This document shows positions 50,809 to 59,151 of a stretch of DNA of 64,000 bases, in pieces. The DNA is from Pontiella desulfatans (GTDB lineage: Bacteria; Verrucomicrobiota; Kiritimatiellia; Kiritimatiellales; Pontiellaceae): the NCBI RefSeq assembly GCF_900890425.1, contig NZ_CAAHFG010000003.1, forward strand, positions 1-64,000, written 5' to 3'. Position numbers and translations under genes: made by a program. Each line of letters starts with the position of its first letter. Positions within the stretch are counted from its first letter, which is position 1. The notes below the pieces were generated by a model, which was not told the origin of the DNA, searched no databases, and saw only the letters and a list, made by a program, of their open reading frames with translations.

Positions 50809-53800
50809 ATGAAAAAAACAGTACTCTTGTCACTGAACGTTCTTGGAGCCGTTTGGGCCTGGGCGTCTGCTCCCGTCGGGGAAACGGTTTGGCTATACCA
50901 TATTGATAATGCTTCCTACATAACCGCCGACGCGGAAAACGACTATGCGGTTACCGCGCTGGGGACTTCTGCCATCGGCGATGCCCAGCAGTTTGTCATT
51001 GAAGATGTCGATGGCACCAACATTGCGCTCAAGGCGTTTATCAACGGCAAATATGTTCAGCCCCGAACCGCCGACAAAGACAAACTCTATGCCGAAGCAA
51101 CCTACACCACCAATTCATTGACCCACTTCCTTTGGTCTGACCTGCCTAGTGGCAAGGTGCGCTTGACGTGCGTTGGCGATACGGACGAAAATGCGAATGT
51201 CAGCCCTGGCGGAGCTTCTGAAATTCTGCGGTCGAACACCGCGGAAACCGGCTCCGAGACCGAGTTTTCCTGGGGGATCGTAGATGGCTTGTTGCCCATC
51301 GACAGTCTGGTCTATTCCGTCAATGACGAATCGGTGACCTTGGATTGGGATGACGATACCTCGGGGACTCTCGATTTCTACCGGGTCTACCGTTCCTCCG
51401 AAAGCGGAACCAATTTTGTGGCGATCGCCACCAACGTGGCCGAAAGCACGTATGCGGATGTCGGCATGCCCGGCGGCATCACCTACTACTATGTCGTGAC
51501 GAGAGTCGATTTCAGCGGTGTGGAGTCGGGATTCAGCAACGAAATCGCGGCGGTGCCGAACGAGGTGGTACGGTTGCAGCATCTGGACGCCGTCAACGCG
51601 GCAAGTGTGCTGACTTCAAGCGGCGTGGTGACCCAATGGATCGACCAGACCATCGGCGGCAACCATGCGGTTCCAGGGATTGGAAACACGCTTTATCCGA
51701 GCGTAAGCCTTTCCGAATCCGGTCTTCCGGGGGTGGACATGCAGTCGGGACGCAACAGCCTCGAACTCTTTTCAGCGGGCGCATCGGACGTATGGCTCGA
51801 CCAGTCGGGCGGCTCCAACGGATTCTGCGTTTTGGTCGCCCTCAAGTGCGATTCGGTTTTGGCAGGCGGAAATGATGTGCTCGGCAACTCGGGATTCGGC
51901 CTGGGCTTCAGCGGAGCAGGGGATCCGCAGGCCTGGCTCGGCGGGCAGGCGGTCACGTCTTCGAGTCCTTGGAACGTCGAAGGCGGCGATACGCTGGTGC
52001 TGGCATTCAACTACGATGACGCAACGGGGGCGTACGATTTCTGGGAATCGAAAAGCGGCACATCCACCACGGGCACCTTGGCGGCTGCCGATTTTTCAAC
52101 GGCGGAGCCGGTGTCGCTCGGCAGCGCCGCATCAGCCGCCCGCTACCTCGACGGCATGGTGGGCGAGGTGAAGGTGTTCGGCTCACGCCTGAACCCGACC
52201 CACTTCAAGCGGCAACGGAATCGCCTGATGGGAAAATGGTTCAACCGGCCGAACATCGTGCTGATTTATGTGGACGATTGGGCGTGGAATGGTACGCCCA
52301 TACGGATGGATGACCGCATGCGGAACTCGGGCATGCCTTCCATCATGGAAATGCCGAACCTGGAATCGATGGCGCAAAACGGCATGGTGTTCCGCAACGC
52401 CTACGGTTCGCCGCAATGCACCCCGGCGCGCGCCTCGATCCAGACCGGCCAGTCGAACCCGCGTAATGGTATAACCGTATACATGGGCAATTCCGGATAT
52501 TATGACGACGATTCCACTACGGAAGGGGAGAAATACTACAATTTTCCGGTGATCGCGAATGGTTCGAGCCGTACCTTCAGCCCGGCAGCCGTGACGATTC
52601 CCGAAGCGCTTGCACCGTTGGGCTATGCTTGCGCCCATATCGGTAAGTGGCATATACGGGATGGTAGTCCCGGCGATGAGGGATATGCCAGACATGACGG
52701 GCCGACTTCGAATGACGAGGGGAACAACTATGATGACACGACCGGTCTGGCCGGGTTGGAAGATCCAAAGCTGATGACGCAGATCACCGACGACGGCATC
52801 GCCTTCATGGAGGAGCAGGTGGCTGCCGGGCAACCTTTCTACCTGCAGCTTTCCCACTATGCCATGCATGGAGGATGGGAATGTAGCCCCGAGTCACGGG
52901 CGCGCTACCAGAACCATCCGGATATCGTGGCTTATAACGGCGGAGAAAAGAATCCGGAGAAGATTAACCACACTAAAGATCCTGCGGTCTTCCTGGGCAT
53001 GGCCTACGAACTGGATCTGAAGATCGGTGAAGTGCGGCAGAAACTCGTGGATCTGGGAATCGCCGACAATACCTATGTCATCATGATGGGTGACAACGGC
53101 TACCGCCACGACTTCTTCGATGAGCTCTCCGGCCTTTCCCAGCCGCTTCACATGCAAAAGTGGTGGTTGTGGCAGGGGGGCATCCGCGTGCCCATGGTGG
53201 CGGAGGGTCCCGGAATCCCGGCGGGTTCGTTCACGGCGGCCAACGTTGCGAACTATGATTTCCTGCCGACCTTCGTTGATTGGGCGGGCGGCGATCCGGC
53301 CCGTGTGCCGGATCTCGACGGCATCAGCCTCGCCGGACTGATGGAGGGAGAAGCGCCCGGCGGGGATTTTCTCGACCGTTCGCTCTATTTCCACTTTCCG
53401 CACTATCGCAACACCATGCCGCATTCGGTGATGGTGAAGGGGCAGGAGGCCGTGGTTTATTTCTATGAAACCCCGGTGCGGTTTCCCGCGTGGGAGCCGA
53501 TCATGTATTTCGATATCGGAAACGACCCGGGGCAGTACCACAACATCTATCCGGAAAATCCGGCGCGCGCCGGCGCGCTCTATGCCGATATGACCAACTA
53601 CTTCGCTTCGGTGGGTGCCCGCATACCGCTGGTTCCCAATACAAACTATGTCGAATCGGTCTACATGAACGTCAGCGAATATGACAAGCGGGTTGCCGGG
53701 GGGCCGTTTATCGGTACCCGTACGGCGGAAAGCGATGAGTCGGGCCCAACCACGTTCTCGGAATATTGGATGGATTCCTGGGGCGTGGACATTGGCTCAT

Positions 53801-54129
53801 CGACCAACGATTTTGATGGCGACGGAACGCTCAACCTGGCGGAATATGCCTTAGGCGGAAATCCGACCAATGCGCTGGATCCGGGCGCTATTCCGACCTT
53901 CACCCGGTCTGAAGGTGGCTTTAACTACACCCACATGCGCCGCAACGACGACTCGGGACTGCTTTACACCATCGAGTCCACCACCAACCTGGTTTCCGGG
54001 GTCTGGACGAATGCCGGTTATACCGTGGATGGAATTCATGCGACTGCCGGCACGTTCGACTCCATCACCAACGCCATTCCGGTTTCCGATGACGATACAT
54101 TCATCCGGTTGAGGATCGATCAGCAATAA
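50809..54129 (+). CDS. Secreted multimodular S1-family sulfatase
   Basis: 1106 residues; the ATG at 50809 gives a signal peptide (KKTVLLSLNVLGAVWAWASA). Order: the same N-terminal beta-trefoil-like domain as 48563 (APVGETVWLYHIDNASYITA), a fibronectin-III domain (LDWDDDTSGTLDFYRVYRSS), a LamG-like sandwich, then the sulfatase core from about residue 480 (NIVLIYVDDWAWNG). Formylglycine motif CTPAR with Cys near 537, HIGKWHIRD and MMGDNGYRHDF follow. The C-terminus has FDGDGTLNLAEYALGGNPTN and a terminal sandwich with TTNLVSGVWTNAGY. An enzyme fused to binding domains points to action on insoluble or cell-wall-bound sulfated glycan. Confidence 0.92.
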   Translation: MKKTVLLSLNVLGAVWAWASAPVGETVWLYHIDNASYITADAENDYAVTALGTSAIGDAQQFVIEDVDGTNIALKAFINGKYVQPRTADKDKLYAEATYTTNSLTHFLWSDLPSGKVRLTCVGDTDENANVSPGGASEILRSNTAETGSETEFSWGIVDGLLPIDSLVYSVNDESVTLDWDDDTSGTLDFYRVYRSSESGTNFVAIATNVAESTYADVGMPGGITYYYVVTRVDFSGVESGFSNEIAAVPNEVVRLQHLDAVNAASVLTSSGVVTQWIDQTIGGNHAVPGIGNTLYPSVSLSESGLPGVDMQSGRNSLELFSAGASDVWLDQSGGSNGFCVLVALKCDSVLAGGNDVLGNSGFGLGFSGAGDPQAWLGGQAVTSSSPWNVEGGDTLVLAFNYDDATGAYDFWESKSGTSTTGTLAAADFSTAEPVSLGSAASAARYLDGMVGEVKVFGSRLNPTHFKRQRNRLMGKWFNRPNIVLIYVDDWAWNGTPIRMDDRMRNSGMPSIMEMPNLESMAQNGMVFRNAYGSPQCTPARASIQTGQSNPRNGITVYMGNSGYYDDDSTTEGEKYYNFPVIANGSSRTFSPAAVTIPEALAPLGYACAHIGKWHIRDGSPGDEGYARHDGPTSNDEGNNYDDTTGLAGLEDPKLMTQITDDGIAFMEEQVAAGQPFYLQLSHYAMHGGWECSPESRARYQNHPDIVAYNGGEKNPEKINHTKDPAVFLGMAYELDLKIGEVRQKLVDLGIADNTYVIMMGDNGYRHDFFDELSGLSQPLHMQKWWLWQGGIRVPMVAEGPGIPAGSFTAANVANYDFLPTFVDWAGGDPARVPDLDGISLAGLMEGEAPGGDFLDRSLYFHFPHYRNTMPHSVMVKGQEAVVYFYETPVRFPAWEPIMYFDIGNDPGQYHNIYPENPARAGALYADMTNYFASVGARIPLVPNTNYVESVYMNVSEYDKRVAGGPFIGTRTAESDESGPTTFSEYWMDSWGVDIGSSTNDFDGDGTLNLAEYALGGNPTNALDPGAIPTFTRSEGGFNYTHMRRNDDSGLLYTIESTTNLVSGVWTNAGYTVDGIHATAGTFDSITNAIPVSDDDTFIRLRIDQQ

Positions 54130-54161
54130 GCAGATCCATATAGAAGTAGAAGCACGAAGGA

Positions 54162-54225
54162 TGGCGGAAATCTCCACTGTTTTGGCGGAAAATACCAAGC
54201 GGCATTTTTTCGAATATGAGAATCT
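54162..54225 (+). promoter_or_regulatory. Tandem TGGCGGAAA promoter motif, copy 3
   Basis: TGGCGGAAA at 54162 and 54183, CCACT between, CCAAGC after, and TATGAGAATC at 54215. The second half-site is 154 bp before the sulfatase start at 54337. Confidence 0.82.
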
Positions 54226-54336
54226 ATTTCAGTTAATGGCTCAACGTATGTGGATTGAGATGCTTAGGGAAGTGGGTGGAATGTCCCGCCAGCACGTCCG
54301 AACACACGAATGGAAATGTAAAGGGCTGAGGAATAT

Positions 54337-57183
54337 ATGGTGAAAAGAATACACACTATAAGCGCCATGTTGGCATGGCTTCTGGCGGCGGTCGCGACCC
54401 CGCTTTGCGCGGAAGTTTTGATCGATCTGCAGACGATCAGCCCGGTCAACAGTCGCTCCGCGACCTTTTCGAATCTGGGCGGTTCCGTGGCCAGCAGCGA
54501 CTCCCAGTTGGTTCCTTCAGGCACCCTTTCCGCTTCCGGAAGTCTGGTTGCCGGCGAAACCTTTGGTGTTACGATTTCGGGCGTAAGCGACTGGAGCTAT
54601 GCCGCTGCGACTGGCGCTGGCAGCGTGAACACCTATTTGAGTGGACTGACCCCCGCAAACATTGTCGGGCCCAACGATAAAGGCTGGGGGCTCGCCGGGG
54701 GCGCAAATGAGGGATTTCTCGCCGGTGCGGGCGAGGCGTTGGTTGTGACCTTCAACCTCAGCGGGTTGACCACGGCACCTTCGTCGGATTTTCGGTTGAA
54801 GGGGATTGTTTTGGGCAGGATCGGCGATACGGACGCTTATAATTACATGGTCATCGATGCGTCCGGGAATGTGGTTACCGCATCGGCCTCCGGCCGGACC
54901 AGTGAAAACCTTTTTCTGGATATCGTCCTTCATGATGGCGACTCGTTGGTGATCGGCCACGAAGCCGATAGTTTCAGGGTGGATGGTTTTATGGTCGATG
55001 TGCCCGCGCCGCCTGTTTCGCCGCCAACGGATGTGATCGCCATCGGGGGCGATGCGCGTATCGACCTGTCATGGACAGCGGCGGCGGGGGCGGTCCTGGG
55101 CTACGAGATTGACCGCTCAACGACTTCAGGCAGCGGGTTCTCCACCCTGACGAATGTTGCAACGCCGGCATTCACCGATCTTGGGGTGACCAACGGCCAA
55201 ACCTACTACTATCTGGTTTCTGCGGTCTATGCGGAAACCAATGTGGCGGCAGCGGAAGTGTCCGCCCAGCCCATCCAGGCCGCTCCCGCGAACAGCCCCA
55301 ATATCATTTTCTTCATTGTCGACGACCAGGTCAAAGACGAGGTCGCCTGCTATGGCGGCGAGGTGCTGACCCCGCATCTTGACCGACTCGCGGCGGAAGG
55401 GATGCGGATGGATGCTGCGCATGCCGTGTCCTGCGTGTGTACCCCCTCGCGCTACGCCATGTTCACCGGGCGTTATCCGGGAAATTCAACCTGGCCTGCC
55501 TATCTGGAAGCCTACCCGACGAACCGGCACGGCTCTCCCGAATTCAACGTGGGGCTGGAGGACGACAACATGAATGTCGGCAACGCGCTTCGGTTGGCAG
55601 GCTATGTGACAGGGCATGTCGGCAAGCTGCACGTCGGTGCCGATCATGGCACCGGTCTCAGTCCGGACGATGATCCCGAGGATCCAGCCGTGATTGCTCA
55701 ATGGCAAGCCCACGAGCTTTCGACCCGGCAGTGGGTCATGGAGCGCGGCTTTTCCTGGGCGAAGCATGTTTACTCGGGAAATATCGAGGATCCCTACAAT
55801 AAGCATAATCCCGATTGGACCTTGGAGGCAGCGCTCGAATTCATCGACCTGAACCAGGACCGGCCGTTCTATCTGCACTATTGCACCACCATGATGCATG
55901 GCGGGCCGAACAACTGGACCGACGCATTGGATTATCCGCTGTATTCCGGTGCCGGCCTGCTGGCCGAGCCACCCAACGTGCCGATCGTGCGCAGCAATAT
56001 CACGGCGCAGGTCGATGCGGCGGGATTGGATCCAGACACCTATGGCTTCACCTGGATGGACGCCACCGTCGGCGCCATGCTCGATAAGCTCGACGCATTG
56101 GGCATTGCCAGCAATACACTGTTTGTCTTCATCACCGATCACGGCACGGATGGCAAATTTTCGCTGCTCGACCACAACGGCACCAGCGTTCCCTGCATCA
56201 TTCGCTGGCCGGATGTGGTTCCGGCGGGGTCTGTTTGCTCCAATCTGGTTCAGAACACCGATATGGTGCCGACCTTTTTCGATGTGGCCGGAGCCACGGT
56301 GCCCGAAGGGTACCGGATCGATGGAACCAGCATTGCACCCATCCTTTCCGATCCGTCGACCAACGTACACGAACATCTCTTTTTCGAATTGGGCTACGGC
56401 CGGGCCGTCCGCACGGACAAATGGAAATATATTGCCATCCGGCACAGCACCAACAGTTTTGCAGATGTCGAGTTGGCCAATCTGCTGAACATGCCGCAAA
56501 AGCTGGCCTATATAGGCAACACGAAGAGAGTTTCGAGCCATCTGGAACTCCGTCCTGACTGTTACGACCTGGACCAGCTCTACGACCTGGAAAACGATCC
56601 GCTCGAACTGACCAACCTCGCCTATAACGTGGCCTATGAGGGGCAGCTGAATATGATGAAGGCCATCCTGACCCCCTACCTCGAAGCGCAGGGGCGTCCG
56701 TTCGGGGAATTTGTTCCCGGCGAGGACTCGGTGCCGATCGATCAGGTTCAGCCCTATGTTGACCAGCTGGAGCTGGTCAGTCCGACCGACGACAATGATT
56801 TTGAATATGTTTACTCCATTAACGGAACGCCCTATTGGTGGCTCTATGAACAGGGACTGACCAACGATGCCTACGAAGCCGAAGATCTGCTCGACACCGA
56901 TGGCGACGGACTCGTCGCGTGGGAGGAATACATTGCCGGAACCATCCCGACGCAAGCCGGATCAGGATTGACCGTCGAAGCGGACGTCCAGCCTTTGGGA
57001 GCCGGTTTTATTGTCCGCTGGCCCAGCGTCGCAGGACGCATCTACACCGTAGAGCAATCAACCAATTTGTTGAGCGGTTTCCAACCTTTGGAAACCCGCG
57101 TTGCAACCCCGCCGGAAAACGCCTACACCGGCGCGGTGCAGCAAGCCGGCGCCTACTACCGCGTCCAGGCTGAAATGGAATGA
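54337..57183 (+). CDS. Secreted S1-family sulfatase with N-terminal sandwich and FN3 domains
   Basis: 948 residues, signal peptide to about residue 25 (AWLLAAVATPLCAE). Residues ~26-225 form a beta-sandwich, ~230-315 a fibronectin-III domain (YEIDRSTTSGSGFSTLTNVA), and the sulfatase core starts at NIIFFIVDDQVKDEVACYGG. The formylglycine site is CTPSR (Cys near 368, within CVCTPSRYAMFTG). TDHGTDGKFSLLDHNGTSVP is the substrate-subsite block. It ends with TDGDGLVAWEEYIAGTIPT and a terminal sandwich. The core is a close paralogue of the single-domain sulfatase at 59152. GTG or upstream starts are not needed: ATG 54337 is followed directly by the signal peptide. Confidence 0.92.
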   Translation: MVKRIHTISAMLAWLLAAVATPLCAEVLIDLQTISPVNSRSATFSNLGGSVASSDSQLVPSGTLSASGSLVAGETFGVTISGVSDWSYAAATGAGSVNTYLSGLTPANIVGPNDKGWGLAGGANEGFLAGAGEALVVTFNLSGLTTAPSSDFRLKGIVLGRIGDTDAYNYMVIDASGNVVTASASGRTSENLFLDIVLHDGDSLVIGHEADSFRVDGFMVDVPAPPVSPPTDVIAIGGDARIDLSWTAAAGAVLGYEIDRSTTSGSGFSTLTNVATPAFTDLGVTNGQTYYYLVSAVYAETNVAAAEVSAQPIQAAPANSPNIIFFIVDDQVKDEVACYGGEVLTPHLDRLAAEGMRMDAAHAVSCVCTPSRYAMFTGRYPGNSTWPAYLEAYPTNRHGSPEFNVGLEDDNMNVGNALRLAGYVTGHVGKLHVGADHGTGLSPDDDPEDPAVIAQWQAHELSTRQWVMERGFSWAKHVYSGNIEDPYNKHNPDWTLEAALEFIDLNQDRPFYLHYCTTMMHGGPNNWTDALDYPLYSGAGLLAEPPNVPIVRSNITAQVDAAGLDPDTYGFTWMDATVGAMLDKLDALGIASNTLFVFITDHGTDGKFSLLDHNGTSVPCIIRWPDVVPAGSVCSNLVQNTDMVPTFFDVAGATVPEGYRIDGTSIAPILSDPSTNVHEHLFFELGYGRAVRTDKWKYIAIRHSTNSFADVELANLLNMPQKLAYIGNTKRVSSHLELRPDCYDLDQLYDLENDPLELTNLAYNVAYEGQLNMMKAILTPYLEAQGRPFGEFVPGEDSVPIDQVQPYVDQLELVSPTDDNDFEYVYSINGTPYWWLYEQGLTNDAYEAEDLLDTDGDGLVAWEEYIAGTIPTQAGSGLTVEADVQPLGAGFIVRWPSVAGRIYTVEQSTNLLSGFQPLETRVATPPENAYTGAVQQAGAYYRVQAEME

Positions 57184-57219
57184 GCTGAAGCATCAGAATA
57201 AATTCGTAAGGTCGGGGGT

Positions 57220-57283
57220 TGGCGGAAATCACCACAGTTTTGGCGAAAAATCCCAAGCCATGATTGGGGGGCTTTGGGAAACT
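57220..57283 (+). promoter_or_regulatory. Tandem TGGCGGAAA promoter motif, copy 4
   Basis: TGGCGGAAA at 57220 and the variant TGGCGAAAA at 57241, CCAC between, CCAAGCC after, and TTTGGGAAAC at 57273. The second half-site is 139 bp before the small zinc-ribbon gene at 57380 and would drive the sulfatase operon behind it. Confidence 0.75.
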
Positions 57284-57379
57284 TATTTCTTATGTAGGGA
57301 ATGATGACGAGTAGATGGTTTGCGGATAATCGCTGTCTGCACTCCGAGCATTGGAAAACGAATCCGGGGAAGGATTGAG

Positions 57380-57616
57380 ATGAAAAAGCTACCCCCGAGT
57401 AGACAGCAAGTGGCCCGCCAACGGCAGAAGTATGAAGAGACGCCTCGGCTTAAAATCTGCGAAAACTGCGAACACTACCGCAGTACGTTTGTTGAAACGG
57501 AATGGGGCGGATACGAAGAAAAACTCAGGCGCTGCACACTCGGTGGGTTTGCTGTTAAACGAAAAAGTTCGTGCGCCGCGCACGAGTTCCGCTCTCTATG
57601 TGCACAGGGTGGATGA
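57380..57616 (+). CDS. Small cysteine-rich (zinc-ribbon-like) protein
   Basis: 78 residues from the ATG at 57380 (GAAGGA upstream). The basic N-terminus (KKLPPSRQQVARQRQK) is followed by CENCEHYRSTF, then RRCTLGG and SCAAHEF: four cysteines spaced C-x2-C...C...C with a nearby His, a likely structural metal site. There is no signal peptide, so it stays in the cytoplasm. It is the first gene after promoter motif copy 4 and 21 bp upstream of a sulfatase. I do not recognise a named family. It could be involved in handling or maturation of the sulfatases, but that is conjecture from position only. Confidence 0.6.
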   Translation: MKKLPPSRQQVARQRQKYEETPRLKICENCEHYRSTFVETEWGGYEEKLRRCTLGGFAVKRKSSCAAHEFRSLCAQGG

Positions 57617-57637
57617 TTCAATCCTTTTAAGAGAAGA

Positions 57638-59044
57638 ATGATGAAGAAATACATAATGAAGACAACCTCGCTCATGCTGGGCGGGTTGCTAATGGCTGGC
57701 GCCGCATCGGCAAAACCCCTGAATGTGCTGTTTATCACGATCGACGATTTGCGGCCGGAAATCGGCTGTTACGGCAACGACGAGGTCAAAACGCCGAACA
57801 TGGACCGGCTCGCGAACATGGGCGTGAAATTCAATAAAGCCTACTGTCAATATCCGGTCTGCAATCCGAGCCGGGCTTCCTTTCTGAGCGGTAAGCGTCC
57901 GGATGAACTGGACATTGTTTCCAACACGATTCCGCTGCGTGAAAAGTGGCCGGATCTGGTGCAGCTTCCGCAGCTGTTCCGCGAGAATGGTTATTTCACT
58001 TCGGGTATGGGAAAGCTGTTACACAAAGGGCTCGATGAAAACGATAAGCCAACCTTCTTCCGCGACGACGTTTCCTTCGAGCATCAGTTCAGGGCGATCG
58101 GGACCACTCCAAAGATTGGAAAAAAAGGCGAAGGCCGCAAGCTGGGCGACGGCTCCATTGTCTGGGCGCGCTGGGTGGCTGCTGAGGGCGGTGATGAAGC
58201 TCAGGCCGATGGTATGATCGCGGCCGAAGCGGTACGTGTTTTAGAGGAAAATCACGACAAACCCTTCTTTATCGGTGTCGGCCTGCATAAGCCCCACGAT
58301 CCGTTCATTGCACCGAAGGAATACTTTGAAGATTACCCGCTGGACGAAGTGAAGCTGGTGAATGAGCCGGAAGACCGTACGCCATTGGAGAAGCATTCGC
58401 TGTCCAACAAAGATTTCTTTTCCCATTTCACGGAGCAGGACCAGAAAGAGTTCAAGCGTGCCTATCATGCCTGTACTACCTTTGTTGATGCACAGGTCGG
58501 TAAGATTTTTGAAGTCATGGACCGGCATCAGCTGTGGGACAACACCATTGTCCTGTTGATGGGCGATCACGGGTATCACCTCGGAGAGCGCGGCTGGTGG
58601 AACAAGGTTACGGTTTTTGAGCGGGGTGCGCGCGGTCCGTTGATGATGTGGGTGCCCGGAATGTCGTCTATGGGTGCGGAGACGGACTCGGTGGTTGAGT
58701 TTGTCGATATTTATCCGACCCTGGTGGATCTGTGCGGGCTGGAAGCTCGACACGAACTTTCCGGTAAAACCATGCGCCCGGTGCTGCAGAATCCTTCCAA
58801 AGATTGGAAAAAAGCGGCGTATACCCAGGTCACCCGCGGCAGTAAAATGATGGGCTACAGCGTGCGCGACGGGCGCTACCGCTACATCCAGTGGGGCGTT
58901 GACGGCGAGAGTGGAACCGAGCTTTACGACCACGAAAAGGATGATGGTGAATACTACAACCTGGCTGATAACCCGGAATATAAACAGGTTCAGAAGAAGA
59001 TGGCTAGATTGTTGAAAGCCGGCTACCCCAACCTAGGTAAATAA
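57638..59044 (+). CDS. Secreted S1-family sulfatase, iduronate-2-sulfatase-like
   Basis: 468 residues; signal peptide TTSLMLGGLLMAGAASA. The core starts NVLFITIDDLRPEIGCYGND; the DDLRPE form and CNPSR (Cys 75) with KAYCQYPVCNPSRASFLSG are characteristic of the iduronate-2-sulfatase-like subgroup. GLHKPHDPFIAPKEYF and LMGDHGYHLGERGWWNK complete the pattern. It is a compact enzyme without extra modules. ATG 57638 or 57641 are equally possible. It follows the zinc-ribbon gene in one operon. Subgroup members desulfate 2-O-sulfated uronic acid or related sugars, which would fit an ulvan-like substrate; this is inference. Confidence 0.93.
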   Translation: MMKKYIMKTTSLMLGGLLMAGAASAKPLNVLFITIDDLRPEIGCYGNDEVKTPNMDRLANMGVKFNKAYCQYPVCNPSRASFLSGKRPDELDIVSNTIPLREKWPDLVQLPQLFRENGYFTSGMGKLLHKGLDENDKPTFFRDDVSFEHQFRAIGTTPKIGKKGEGRKLGDGSIVWARWVAAEGGDEAQADGMIAAEAVRVLEENHDKPFFIGVGLHKPHDPFIAPKEYFEDYPLDEVKLVNEPEDRTPLEKHSLSNKDFFSHFTEQDQKEFKRAYHACTTFVDAQVGKIFEVMDRHQLWDNTIVLLMGDHGYHLGERGWWNKVTVFERGARGPLMMWVPGMSSMGAETDSVVEFVDIYPTLVDLCGLEARHELSGKTMRPVLQNPSKDWKKAAYTQVTRGSKMMGYSVRDGRYRYIQWGVDGESGTELYDHEKDDGEYYNLADNPEYKQVQKKMARLLKAGYPNLGK

Positions 59045-59052
59045 AAAATGTA

Positions 59053-59125
59053 AACGCAAAGGCGCCAAGAGCGCAGAGTTCCGCAGAGCTCTGCGCACCT
59101 TTGAGTCCTCTGCAACTTGGCGTTG
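59053..59125. repeat. Palindromic intergenic element
   Basis: GCGCAGAG and CTCTGCGC (59071-59078, 59089-59096) form a perfect stem, nested in AACGC...GGCGCCAAG on one side and CTTGGCGTT on the other. It sits between two sulfatase genes of one direction and could be a REP-type element, a processing site or a weak terminator without a T run. Confidence 0.55.
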
Positions 59126-59151
59126 AAAAAATAAATGCGAAGCCATAGAAA

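Noticed and set aside
55486-56955. A 489-codon open frame on the minus strand
   Set aside because: Antisense to the sulfatase core at 54337, which has clear motifs and a normal length; no ribosome site or domain in the antisense frame. The same applies to 59362-60822.
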